Part shown: in pieces, positions 54,960 to 64,000 of the stretch | Numbering within the stretch: position 1 is the stretch's first letter | Layout of the letters: every line of letters starts with the position of its first letter | Assembly: GCF_021404305.1 (NCBI RefSeq) | Contig: NZ_JABFTX010000003.1 | Coordinates: forward strand, 668,068-732,067 | Direction: 5' to 3' | DNA length: 64,000 nt | DNA from: Billgrantia ethanolica | Lineage (GTDB): Bacteria; Pseudomonadota; Gammaproteobacteria; Pseudomonadales; Halomonadaceae | Notes under the pieces: model-generated | Databases searched by the model: none | Seen by the model: the letters and a program-made list of their open reading frames with translations, nothing else | Told to the model about the DNA's origin: nothing | Made by a program: the position numbers and the translations under genes

Positions 54960-56039
54960 ATGCCTGCCATGATGAAAGCTGCCATCTTCGTCGAACCCGG
55001 TCGAATCGAGATCGACGACAAGCCGATACCCGACATCGGGCCCAATGACGCCCTGATTCGTGTCACCACCACCACGATCTGCGGTACCGACGTGCACATC
55101 CTCAAGGGCGAGTACCCGGTCGAGCGCGGGCTCACCATCGGGCATGAGCCGGTCGGCGTGATCGAGAAGCTGGGCGCCAACGTACGCGGTTACCAGGAGG
55201 GGCAACGGGTCATCGCCGGCGCCATCTGTCCCAGCTTCACTTCCTACGCCTGCCAGGACGGCTGCTGCGCCCAGGACGGCGGCCACCATGCCCACGGCTA
55301 CAAGCCAATGGGCGGCTGGCGCTTCGGCAACACCATCGACGGCGCCCAGGCGGAGTATCTGCTGGTGCCGGACGCCCAGGCCAACCTCGCCCCGGTGCCC
55401 GATGGACTGACCGACGAGCAGGTGCTGATGTGTCCCGACATCATGTCGACCGGCTTTGCCGGTGCCGAGTCTGCGGGCATCAAGATAGGCGACAGCGTGG
55501 CGGTGTTCGCCCAAGGTCCCATCGGCCTGTGCGCCACGGCCGGTGCCAGGCTTCGCGGCGCCGGGCTGATCATCGCCGTGGATGGGGTCGATGAACGCCT
55601 GGCCATGGCGCGGCAGATGGGCGCGGACGTGACCCTGGACTTCCGCAAGGTCGACGTGGTCGAGGAGATCCTGCGCGTCACCGGCGGGCGCGGCGTGGAT
55701 GCTTCCATCGAGGCGCTGGGGCTGCAATCCACCTTCGAAGCCGCGCTACGGGTGGTCAAGCCGGGCGGCACCCTGTCGAGCCTGGGCGTCTATTCGAGCG
55801 ATCTCACCCTGCCGCTGGGCGCCTTCTGCGCCGGCCTTGGAGATCACAAGATCGTCACCTCGCTCTGCCCCGGCGGCAAGGAGCGCATGCGGCGGCTGAT
55901 GCAGGTGATCGAAACCGGGCGCATCGACCTCGGCCCGATGGTCACGCACCGCTATGCGTTGGCGGACATCGTCGAGGCCTACGACCTGTTCTCGCATCAG
56001 CGCGATGGCGTCTTGAAGGTGGCGATACAAGCAAGCTGA
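54960..56039 (+). CDS. Zinc-dependent alcohol dehydrogenase (isopropanol-dehydrogenase type)
   Basis: A 359-residue medium-chain dehydrogenase with catalytic zinc ligands Cys41 (CGTD), His62/Glu63 (GHEPVG) and Asp160 (CPDIMSTG), the arrangement of NADP-dependent secondary-alcohol dehydrogenases. The cofactor domain has the FAQGPIGLCA nucleotide loop. A Cys- and His-rich loop stands at 98-112 (CQDGCCAQDGGHHAH). Single gene, preceded by AGGAAACCACGCC. The exact alcohol or ketone is not known. Confidence 0.88.
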   Translation: MPAMMKAAIFVEPGRIEIDDKPIPDIGPNDALIRVTTTTICGTDVHILKGEYPVERGLTIGHEPVGVIEKLGANVRGYQEGQRVIAGAICPSFTSYACQDGCCAQDGGHHAHGYKPMGGWRFGNTIDGAQAEYLLVPDAQANLAPVPDGLTDEQVLMCPDIMSTGFAGAESAGIKIGDSVAVFAQGPIGLCATAGARLRGAGLIIAVDGVDERLAMARQMGADVTLDFRKVDVVEEILRVTGGRGVDASIEALGLQSTFEAALRVVKPGGTLSSLGVYSSDLTLPLGAFCAGLGDHKIVTSLCPGGKERMRRLMQVIETGRIDLGPMVTHRYALADIVEAYDLFSHQRDGVLKVAIQAS

Positions 56040-56207
56040 ATAGCGTTGAAACGGCATACGCTCTTTTCTGCACAGGCTGCTACTCTTCGTTACATGGGAT
56101 TGAACGGTCATTCAATGTTCATCCTCTCGTCATGAAGTCACGCGATAAGGGGCGGGGGCAGAACCCCGCCTTTGTCACCTGTGCAAGTTCCTCATGGAGA
56201 GCTCGTC

Positions 56208-57323
56208 ATGTCGTTCACTCGCCGCCGTTTCCTCAAAGGCACCCTGGCTGCCGGCGCGGTTGCCACCGTCCCTTCGTTCTACATCAACAAGGTGTTGGCT
56301 CAGGAGCAGACCCTGCGCATCTATGCCTGGGCGGGCTACTTCACCGATGAGATGCTGGCCGACTTCACCGAGAAGACCGGCATTCGCGCCACCTTCACTC
56401 CGTACGGTACCAACGACGAGCTGATGAACTCGCTGCGTGCCGCCGACGGCTCGGGCTTCGACGTGATCATGCCCACCGTGGACCGGGTACCGGGCTACCT
56501 GGATTACGACCTGGTGCAGCCGCTGGACGAGTCGCGCATCAATTGGGACGGGGCGCTGGAGAGCGCCATCGAGGGTTCCAGAGTAGGCGGTGTGGTCAAT
56601 GGCCAGCGTTACTTCGCCCCCAGCGACTGGGGCACCGAGGCGATCACCTGGCACCGCCGCTTCGTCGATATCGACCGCGCCAACCTCAGCTATGCCGACC
56701 TGTGGAACCCCGAACACGGCCAGGGCGTGACGGTACGTGGCCATTCCGCGCTGGTGGGCATCGGCCTGTGGCTGGAGCGTGAGGGCAGGCTGCCTTACCC
56801 GCTGCTCGACTCCTACAAGAGCGAGGAGGCCATGCGCGCCAACTTCGATGTCATCCTCGAGGAGGCGGTCAAGCACAAGCAGATGCTGGTGCAGTTCTGG
56901 AATACCGAGAACGAGGCTCAGGCCGCTTTCCGTACCAACGGTGCCGTCATCGGCCAGACCTGGGACTCCACCGCCTTCCGTCTGCGCCAGGAGGGCGAGG
57001 ACATCGCCTACGGGGCGCCGAAGGAGGGGGCGATGGCGTGGATGGAGGGCTTCGTGATTCCCAAGAATGCCCAGAATCCCGATGCCGTGTACGAGCTGAT
57101 CAACTGGTACTACACCCCCGAGGCGGGCGCCATGTTCGCCGAGGCCACCGGCTACAACTCCACCTCCAAGGGCGCCACCGAGCTGCTGCCCGAGGAGACG
57201 CGCCAGTTCTTCACCGACTCCTATACCGATGAGGACCTGGCCAACCTGTGGTGGTGGCCGATCCAGGAGCCGTGGTACGTGGCGCTGCGCAACGAGTACC
57301 AGGATCGCTATCTCAGCGCTTAG
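56208..57323 (+). CDS. PotD/PotF-like polyamine-type ABC transporter substrate-binding protein
   Basis: A 371-residue protein with a twin-arginine signal (RRRFLKG at 5-11, then ALA-type cleavage near VLAQEQ). The mature part is a spermidine/putrescine-type binding protein (LRIYAWAGYFTDEMLADFTEKTG, GFDVIMPTVDRVPGYLD, LWWWPIQEPW). It captures a polyamine or similar organic cation for the ABC system encoded downstream. A hairpin and a structured repeat separate it from potA, so its mRNA can be made in excess, a common arrangement. Confidence 0.88.
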   Translation: MSFTRRRFLKGTLAAGAVATVPSFYINKVLAQEQTLRIYAWAGYFTDEMLADFTEKTGIRATFTPYGTNDELMNSLRAADGSGFDVIMPTVDRVPGYLDYDLVQPLDESRINWDGALESAIEGSRVGGVVNGQRYFAPSDWGTEAITWHRRFVDIDRANLSYADLWNPEHGQGVTVRGHSALVGIGLWLEREGRLPYPLLDSYKSEEAMRANFDVILEEAVKHKQMLVQFWNTENEAQAAFRTNGAVIGQTWDSTAFRLRQEGEDIAYGAPKEGAMAWMEGFVIPKNAQNPDAVYELINWYYTPEAGAMFAEATGYNSTSKGATELLPEETRQFFTDSYTDEDLANLWWWPIQEPWYVALRNEYQDRYLSA

Positions 57324-57343
57324 GGATGAAAGTGGCTGCGCTC

Positions 57344-57428
57344 GGCCATACGTCGTTAAAAATCAGCTCAAGATGCTCATTTACTGCAGTAAACTCCGCT
57401 CTTTCGCTGATTTTTGCCTAGTCTGGCC
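57344..57428. repeat. REP-like imperfect inverted repeat
   Basis: About 85 bp between the binding-protein gene and potA. Outer arms share GGCCA and AAAAATCAGC in inverted orientation (57344-57368 against 57406-57428), and TTTACTGCAGTAAA (57380-57393) forms an inner palindrome. The structure looks like an intergenic repeat unit copied around the genome, not a simple terminator. Confidence 0.6.
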
Positions 57429-57463
57429 ATCGCTCGCCGACTTTCCGCAAGTAGCTCTAAAAG

Positions 57464-57490
57464 GCGGCTTCGATGAGATATCGAAGCCGC
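57464..57490 (+). terminator. Hairpin between binding-protein gene and potA
   Basis: A perfect 11-base stem GCGGCTTCGAT / ATCGAAGCCGC with a 5-base loop, followed by TTTA. It probably terminates part of the transcripts of the binding-protein gene, or acts as an attenuator before the potABC genes. Confidence 0.7.
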
Positions 57491-57551
57491 TTTACCCCCT
57501 GACGCTACGGTGTCAAAAGAATCAGCAATACAGAACATAGGCAGTCATTGA

Positions 57552-58713
<1,162 letters not shown>

Positions 58714-58721
<8 letters not shown>

Positions 58722-59601
58722 GCAACTGCGGGCCCGCTTCGGTGGGCCGCTGGCGATGGCCATCGTCACTCTGCTGGGCATCTGGCTGATCGTGATGGTG
58801 ACCCTGCCGCAGCTGCAGATGATCGAGTACTCGCTGCGGCCCAACCTGCTGCCGGCGCAGATCGGTGGGCCCGACGACCGGCTCACCCTGGCCAACTACG
58901 CCACCCTGTTCAACAACGACATCCACCGCACCATTTTCTTCAAGACCATCTGGTCGAGCGTGCTGGTCACGCTGCTGACGCTGGCGGTGAGCTATCCGCT
59001 GGCCTGGTACCTGGCCAAGGTGGCGACCCCGCGGCAGGCGGCGCTGTGCATCCTGCTGCTGATCATTCCGTTCTGGATCAACGAGATCCTGCGCACCTAC
59101 TCGTGGTTCATCATCCTGGCGTTTCGCGGCCCGCTCAACGAGGTGCTGATGATGCTGGGACTGATCGATCGGCCCATCCGCTTCCTCAGCGGCAACGGCG
59201 GGGTGATGGTGGGCATGGTCTACGCCTATATCCTGTTCATGGTGTTCCCGGTCTACAACGCCATCGAGAGCCTCGACGACAACCAGGTGCGTGCCGCCCG
59301 CGACCTCGGTGCCGGCACCGTGCGCACTCACCGCCGCATCGTCATTCCCCACGCCAAGCCGGGCATCGCCACCGGTTGCATCATGACCTTCATGCTGGCG
59401 GCGGGCAGCTACGCGGTGCCGGCGCTGCTCGGCTCGCCGGGCAGCCGCTGGTTCACCCAGATCATCTACAACTGGTTCTTCGAGGGCGGCAACTGGAACC
59501 AGGGCGCGGCCTACGCCTTCCTGCTACTGGTGCTGTGTATCGGCTTCATGTCGTTGATCATGAAGGTCTTCAAGGTGGGTCTGGGGGATATCGGCAAATG
59601 A
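58714..59601 (+). CDS. potB: Polyamine-type ABC transporter permease (PotB)
   Basis: A 295-residue inner-membrane protein with six predicted helices and the EAA-type coupling loop (RAARDLGAGTVRTHRRIVIPHAKPG). The ATG at 58714 overlaps the end of potA; a long upstream extension in the same frame is an overlap only. It ends in an ATGA overlap with potC. Confidence 0.92.
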
Positions 59602-60404
59602 GTTCGCAACGCTTCCTCGCCTTCGGCCTGCGCTTCTACGTGGTGATCTTCTTCATCTACCTGTTCCTGCCGCTGATCATCATGGCGGCGGCCACTTTCA
59701 ACGATAGCCGCTTCCCCACGGTGACGCCGTGGGACGGCACCACGCTGCGCTGGTTCGGCGAGCTGGCCGCCGACCGCGGCATGTGGCAGGCGCTGCGCAA
59801 TAGCCTGATCGTGGCCGCCGGGGTGCTGGTCGTGGCGGTGCCCATCGGTATCGCCACGGCGCTGTTCCTCAATACCGTGACCAGCCGTGCCAAGCCGTTC
59901 CTGTACGCCCTGATCCTCTCGCCGCTACTCACGCCCGGTGTGATCATCGGGATCTCCACGCTGATCTTCTGGCGTCAGTTCGGCGTCAGCGGCGGCATCT
60001 TCCTCACCGTGCTGGGTCAGGCCACCTTCATCGCCGCCTACGTGATGCTGATGGTCACCGCCCGCCTGCAGCGCTTCGACCGCACCATGGAGCGCGCGGC
60101 GCTGGACCTCGGCGCCAGCCAGTGGCAGATGTTCCGGCGCATCCTGCTGCCATACCTCAAGCCGGCGCTCTACTCGGCGGCGGTGATCGCCTTCCTGCAA
60201 TCCTTCGAGAACTACAACACCACGCTGTTCGTGGTGGGCTACGACACCACGCTGACGGTCTACATCGCCTCCAAGGTGCGCACCGGTTTGACACCGGCGG
60301 TCAACGCCCTGGGGCTGATCCTGATTCTGGTGACGATACTGTTTGCTGCCATCTACGAGCTCAAGCGGCGGCGCGAGGCCGCGCGCGCAGTGCAAGGGGT
60401 GTAA
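59598..60404 (+). CDS. potC: Polyamine-type ABC transporter permease (PotC)
   Basis: A 268-residue permease with six helices and the EAA loop (ERAALDLGASQWQMFRRILLPYLKP). Pairs with PotB as the membrane channel of the importer. Last gene of the cluster; a GC-rich hairpin at 60419-60440 (GGCGGCC / GGCCGCC) may terminate it. Confidence 0.92.
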   Translation: MSSQRFLAFGLRFYVVIFFIYLFLPLIIMAAATFNDSRFPTVTPWDGTTLRWFGELAADRGMWQALRNSLIVAAGVLVVAVPIGIATALFLNTVTSRAKPFLYALILSPLLTPGVIIGISTLIFWRQFGVSGGIFLTVLGQATFIAAYVMLMVTARLQRFDRTMERAALDLGASQWQMFRRILLPYLKPALYSAAVIAFLQSFENYNTTLFVVGYDTTLTVYIASKVRTGLTPAVNALGLILILVTILFAAIYELKRRREAARAVQGV

Positions 60405-60457
60405 CGGGTTGACTAACAGGGGCGGCCGCTAGGCCGCCTCTGCATTCTTGTAACGCA

Positions 60458-60505
60458 GCTCGCCGCCTGTCGCGACGCCGAGCTCGCCGCCTGTCGCGAC
60501 GCCGA
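60458..60505 (+). repeat. Two identical 24-bp tandem units
   Basis: Two perfect 24-base units at 60458-60481 and 60482-60505, with a partial third up to about 60517. In the mannitol-dehydrogenase-like frame they encode LAACRDAE twice, then LAAWIERD, so the repeat is an expansion of that codon region. Confidence 0.85.
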
Positions 60506-61193
60506 GCTTGCCGCCTGGATCGAGCGCGATGTGGCGTTTCCGTGCAGCATGGTCGACCGCATCGTGCCGGCCATGACCGCGGCCGACTTCGCCCGCCTGG
60601 CCGAGCTGGGCGTCGAGGACCTCAACGCCGTGGTGGGCGAGGCCTTCTCGCAGTGGGTGGTTGAGGACGATTTCCCCCTCGGCCGACCCGACTGGGAAGC
60701 CGAAGGGGTGGAGATGGTCGCCGATGTGGCACCGTTCGAGACCATGAAGCTGCGCATGCTCAACGGCAGCCACTCGCTGCTGGCGCGCTTCGGCAACGAC
60801 AGCTTGCGTCACCGCCTGCAGCAGATCGCCATGGACGGCTCACAGAAGCTGCCCCAGCGCTGGCTGCACGGTGCACGGGTGAGGCTCGAAGCGGGGGGCG
60901 AGGTGCCGTGTACGGCGCTGGGCGTGGCGGCGTGGATCCGCTATACCGCAGGGAGCGACCTGCACGGCAACGCCTACGCTGTCGACGACCCCATGGCGGG
61001 CACCTTCAGGCTGCTGCACGAAGCCCATGGCGAGGATGTCGAGGAGCTAGTGCCGGCCTTTCTCGAACTCGACGCCGTGGTGCCCCCGGCGCTGGCCGAG
61101 CACGCCGGTTTTACGGCAGAAGTGGTGTCGGCCTATCGCGTTCTGATTCAAGGGGGAATGGGCGAAGCCATCAAGGCCGTTGGTTCCCCCTGA
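60459..61193 (+). pseudogene. C-terminal fragment of a mannitol-dehydrogenase-family oxidoreductase
   Basis: About 245 codons matching the C-terminal half of fructuronate reductase/mannitol dehydrogenase (UxuB/MtlD-like, normally about 490 residues). The stretch VAFPCSMVDRIVPAM is the diagnostic segment, followed by FETMKLRMLNGSHSLLA (catalytic Lys region) and an intact helical C-terminus to the natural stop. The whole NAD-binding half is missing and no proper start codon leads into it. It lies between potC and a sugar kinase of the same kind of pathway, so a deletion has removed the 5' part. Confidence 0.75.
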
Positions 61194-61204
61194 TGGCCAT
61201 GCGC

Positions 61205-62200
61205 TCAATCCGCTAGCCGGGCCTCGAGCGCGGTCAGCTGCGCACGGCTCGGTAGGCCTTCCATGTCGCCTATCACCTGCACTGCCAATGAGCCGATCAG
61301 GTTGCCGCGGCGTACCGCTTCCCGCGGGGTGCGACCGTCGAGCAGGGCACTGACCACTCCCACGGCGAAGCCGTCGCCGGCGCCGACCGTGTCCACCACC
61401 TCGTCCACCGCAAAGCCGGGCACGCTGAAGGTCTCGAGCTTCCCACCCAGGCTGCCGCGGTAGAAGCTGCCTTCCGGGCCGAGCTTGATGATCACCGCCG
61501 AGGCGCCGCGTTCGAGATAGAAATCGGCGATGGCCTCGGGCGTGTTCTGAGCGGTCAACAGACGCCCCTCGGCGAGGCCCGGCAGCACCCAGTCGGAGAG
61601 GGCGGCAAGGGCGTTGAGGGTGTCGCGCATCTCGGCCTCGCTCTTCCACAGGCTGGGGCGCAGGTTGGGGTCGAACGAGATGCTGGCGCCGACCTGGCGG
61701 GCCTGGGCCAGCATGTGCCGGGAGAGATCGCGGGCGCTGGGCGACAGCGCCGGGGGGATGCCGGTGGCATGCAGGTGGCGCAGGGCAGTGAAGTCCACCT
61801 CGGCGGCGTCCTTCGGCGAGAGATGGCTGGCGGCGCTGCCGCGGCGAAAGTACTCCACCCGCGGGTCGGCGCCGCCCAGGGCGCGCTCCTTGAACAGCAG
61901 GCCGGTGGGGTGGTCGGGGTCTACGCCGAGATGACGGCAGTCCAACCCCTCGGCTTCGAGGGTATGGCGAATGAAGGTGCCGAAGCTGTCGACCCCCACA
62001 CGGCTCAGCCAGCCGACACGAAAGCCCATGCGGGCGAGGCCGATGGCCACGTTGGTGTCGGCGCCGGCAATACGTCGCTGAAAGTGCGCCACCTCGGCCA
62101 GGTGGCCAGGCGCATCGGCAACGAACAGGGTCATCGCCTCGCCGAAGGTGAGGATCTCCGGGCTCGGCGCCTTTCTTGCATCAGGGTTTGAGTGGCTCAT
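61205..62200 (-). CDS. PfkB-family sugar kinase (2-keto-3-deoxygluconate-kinase-like)
   Basis: A 331-residue ribokinase-type kinase with LTFGEAMTLFVADAPG at the N-terminus, GADTNVAIGLARMG near residue 48 and the C-terminal signature DTVGAGDGFAVGVV with the catalytic Asp. The layout is closest to KdgK-type sugar-acid kinases, which fits the uronate-type dehydrogenase fragment beside it. Start at 62200 (GAG six bases upstream) preferred over 62206. A LacI-type half-operator lies at 62219. Probably controlled by the adjacent LacI regulator. Confidence 0.82.
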   Translation of the reverse strand: MSHSNPDARKAPSPEILTFGEAMTLFVADAPGHLAEVAHFQRRIAGADTNVAIGLARMGFRVGWLSRVGVDSFGTFIRHTLEAEGLDCRHLGVDPDHPTGLLFKERALGGADPRVEYFRRGSAASHLSPKDAAEVDFTALRHLHATGIPPALSPSARDLSRHMLAQARQVGASISFDPNLRPSLWKSEAEMRDTLNALAALSDWVLPGLAEGRLLTAQNTPEAIADFYLERGASAVIIKLGPEGSFYRGSLGGKLETFSVPGFAVDEVVDTVGAGDGFAVGVVSALLDGRTPREAVRRGNLIGSLAVQVIGDMEGLPSRAQLTALEARLAD

Positions 62201-62218
62201 GGGCATCTCGCTTGTTGT

Positions 62219-62230
62219 TGGGAACGTTAC
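62219..62230. promoter_or_regulatory. Imperfect LacI-type operator upstream of the kinase
   Basis: TGGGAACGTTAC matches the left half and centre of the perfect palindrome at 63321-63336. It sits about 20 bp upstream of the kinase start, where a repressor would block transcription or early elongation. Confidence 0.5.
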
Positions 62231-62279
62231 TATTTCGGGTAGGCGATGATTGTCAGTCTGAAACACTTGGTTTGGGAGT

Positions 62280-63305
62280 TCAGCCGGTGAGGCGCGTGGA
62301 GCCCCGCGCTATCAGTCTGGGCTCGAAGCGGTGCTGTCTGGGCTCGACGGCGGTCTGGCTGACGGAATTGGCCAGCAGGCTGGCGACGGCCTGCCGGCCA
62401 ATCGCTTCGGTGGGCTGCGCCAGGGTGGTGATGCCTGGCGCGATCAGCGCACACCAGTCGAGCTCGTCGATGCCCATCAGCCCCGTTTCTCCGAGCCGCA
62501 CACCGAGACGCTGCAGGGCACGGGTGGCGGCCAGGGTGACCGCACCGTTGGCGCATAGCAGGGCGCGGGGCGTATTACCGGAACGCTCGAGGCCTGAACG
62601 CGTGAGAAAGGCCTTGATGGCTCGCTGCAGCTCTTTGTCGCTGCCGCTCATGGTGTACGCCTCGCCGGACAGCCGGCGGGTCGCCAGGCCCGCTTGAAAG
62701 TGTGCCAGGCGTTCTCGGCGCGGGCTGGCGCGCTCGGGCGGCTCGCTGAGATAGAGCAGCTCGGCGTAACCCTGCTCGGCGAGGTGGTCGAGGGCCAGAT
62801 CCAAGGCCCTCGTGTTGTCGAGCCCCACCAGATCGGCCTGTACCGCGCTCAGTTCGCGGTCGAGCAGCACCAGCGGCAGGCCCTGACCGGTCAAAGCTTG
62901 CAGCTCCGCATCGGGGCTGCCTGATGCATTGATGACCAGTCCTTCCACCTGATAGGAGGACATCAGCGCCAGGTGCGTGCGCTCCAGCTCGGGGTCGTTG
63001 TCGGTATTGCAGACGAGCAGTGCCAGGCCCTGCTCGCGGCAGGCGCGCTCCACGCCGTGCATTACCGCCACCGAGAAGGGGTTGCGAATGTCCGCCACCA
63101 GCATGCCGATCAGGCGCGAGCGGCCCGCCTTTAGACCCCGGGCCATCTGGTTGGGGCGATAATCGAGGCGCAGGGCGGCCGCGGCGATGCGCTTGCACAG
63201 TGCCGGCGAGAGCTTGTCGCGCTCGCCGGCAAAGTAGCGCGACACGCTGGTCTTGGAAGCGCCGGCTTCACGGGCGACCTCGATGATGGTGGCGCGACGG
63301 GGCAT
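62280..63305 (-). CDS. LacI-family transcriptional repressor
   Basis: A 341-residue LacI/GalR protein: N-terminal helix-turn-helix (ATIIEVAREAGASKTSVSRYF, residues 5-25), hinge helix (NQMARGLKAGRSRLIGMLV) and a periplasmic-binding-protein-like sensor domain. The ligand is probably a sugar acid or its derivative, given the neighbours. It lies just upstream of the kinase on the same strand and has its own palindromic operator. Confidence 0.92.
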   Translation of the reverse strand: MPRRATIIEVAREAGASKTSVSRYFAGERDKLSPALCKRIAAAALRLDYRPNQMARGLKAGRSRLIGMLVADIRNPFSVAVMHGVERACREQGLALLVCNTDNDPELERTHLALMSSYQVEGLVINASGSPDAELQALTGQGLPLVLLDRELSAVQADLVGLDNTRALDLALDHLAEQGYAELLYLSEPPERASPRRERLAHFQAGLATRRLSGEAYTMSGSDKELQRAIKAFLTRSGLERSGNTPRALLCANGAVTLAATRALQRLGVRLGETGLMGIDELDWCALIAPGITTLAQPTEAIGRQAVASLLANSVSQTAVEPRQHRFEPRLIARGSTRLTG

Positions 63306-63320
63306 GAGTCGTCTCGATGA

Positions 63321-63336
63321 ATGGGAACGTTCCCAT
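63321..63336. promoter_or_regulatory. Perfect LacI-type operator
   Basis: ATGGGAACGTTCCCAT, a perfect 16-base palindrome with the central CG of LacI/GalR sites, 16 bp upstream of the repressor start codon. Fits autorepression by the adjacent LacI protein. Confidence 0.75.
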
Positions 63337-63429
63337 CATAGGTCGAGACGGTACTGGCGACAACCGCACGGCTACGGGAGGCGTCGAGGCCCGAGTGGCC
63401 AGCTTCTTCACACGCTGCCCACTATATCC

Positions 63430-63463
63430 AAAGAAAAGCGCCCGCATCCTGGGATGCGGGCGC
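63430..63463 (-). terminator. Rho-independent terminator of the TRAP large-permease gene
   Basis: A 12-base perfect stem GCGCCCGCATCC / GGATGCGGGCGC (63438-63463) with a two-base spacer, followed on the minus strand by TTTTCTTT. It lies 23 bp after the permease stop. Confidence 0.85.
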
Positions 63464-63485
63464 CAAGGTCAGGCAGGGTGGCGGT

Positions 63486-64000
63486 TCAATAGCCGAGCAA
63501 CGCCGAGGGCAGACCGGTGATCAGCACCGGGAAGAAAGCCATCAGCACACAGGCCAGTACGATCAGCGCCACGAACGGCACCACCGCCTTGTACAGGTCG
63601 ACGATCTCGACCCCCTTGGGTGCCACCCCCTTCATGTAGAAGAGCGCGTACCCGAACGGTGGGGTGAGGAACGAGGTCTGCAGCACCACCGCCACCATCA
63701 CCACGAACCACAGCACGTCCACGCCCATCTGATTGACGATCGGTAGCATGATCGGGAAGCTCAGCAGCACGATGCCGGTCCAGTCGAGGAACATCCCCAG
63801 CAGGAACACCAGGAACAGCATCAGGATCAGCGCCCCGGTGGTGCCGCCGGGCATCGCCATGACCAGATCACTGATCACCGTCATGCCGCCGCCGCGGGAG
63901 AACACCCCGGTGAAGGCGGTGGCGCCGACCAGCACCAGCATCACCATGGTGGTGGTCTTGCTGGCATCGATCAGGGTACGAAAGCAGGTGGTGAGCTTGC
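63486..64000 (-). CDS. dctM: TRAP transporter large permease (DctM family), 5' end outside window
   Basis: The last 170 or so residues of a DctM-type permease, open to the right edge. The C-terminal signature SFLTPPFGYALFYMKGVAP is clear, followed by the final helices. Ends at a strong terminator. It differs in sequence from the DctM at 1578-2894. The periplasmic and small subunits should lie beyond the edge. Together with the PfkB kinase and the LacI regulator it suggests a sugar-acid uptake locus (inference). Confidence 0.88.
   Translation of the reverse strand, partial: KLTTCFRTLIDASKTTTMVMLVLVGATAFTGVFSRGGGMTVISDLVMAMPGGTTGALILMLFLVFLLGMFLDWTGIVLLSFPIMLPIVNQMGVDVLWFVVMVAVVLQTSFLTPPFGYALFYMKGVAPKGVEIVDLYKAVVPFVALIVLACVLMAFFPVLITGLPSALLGY

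Overview
The window comes from a GC-rich gammaproteobacterial chromosome. Three TRAP/ABC-type uptake clusters, a periplasmic cyclase and a cupin-XRE/AzlCD operon suggest a Halomonas-like (Halomonadaceae) host, but nothing here fixes the species. Gene-dense, GC-rich metabolic DNA at both ends encloses a mosaic defence island at about 6-38 kb. A second defence locus, a type III restriction system, sits at 45.8-51.2 kb. No rRNA, tRNA or CRISPR array was recognised.

Left flank (1-5.5 kb, minus strand): a periplasmic cyclase, a DctPQM TRAP transporter and an IorA-like 2-oxoacid:ferredoxin oxidoreductase form one operon behind two back-to-back palindromes. The contents suggest import and breakdown of an aromatic or 2-oxo acid.

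Defence island (6-38 kb). In order it holds: an orphan Xre/MbcA/ParS antitoxin; an IS3-family copy killed by three nonsense codons and a frameshift; a short gene that looks like the collapsed remains of a DISARM drmD-drmMI pair; two small membrane-protein genes; a complete type I Zorya system (zorABCD); an IS66-family end fragment; a six-gene minus-strand type I restriction-modification operon carrying extra GmrSD-like, PD-(D/E)XK and YgjP-like metallopeptidase genes; a WYL-domain regulator with a truncated DUF2201-type gene; an AT-rich Eleos (LeoA, LeoB, LeoC dynamin-like GTPase) module; and a frameshifted metallophosphoesterase gene. The Zorya and Eleos genes are clearly more AT-rich than the host DNA.

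The most interesting signal is regulatory. A 17-bp inverted repeat, GCGACA-N5-TGTCGC, occurs upstream of the DISARM relic/Zorya block (7786), upstream of the DUF2201-WYL operon (31337) and, in two variant copies, upstream of the Eleos genes (36239 and 36308). The Eleos copy lies in a 271-bp direct duplication of the promoter and 5' end of the DUF2201 gene. The Eleos module therefore seems to sit behind a copied promoter of the WYL operon, and one regulator may control several unrelated defence systems.

Right half (38-64 kb): a lipoprotein, an ExeM-like secreted nuclease, an XRE-cupin/AzlC/AzlD operon, a chemoreceptor, an NCS2 nucleobase permease, the type III Mod-accessory-Res operon, a DUF892 ferritin-like protein, a Rieske-tailed FAD oxidoreductase, an NnrU-like membrane protein, an NTF2-fold protein, a zinc alcohol dehydrogenase, a Pot-type polyamine ABC cluster, a 5'-truncated mannitol-dehydrogenase-family fragment, a PfkB kinase with its LacI regulator and operators, and the end of another TRAP large permease cut by the right edge.
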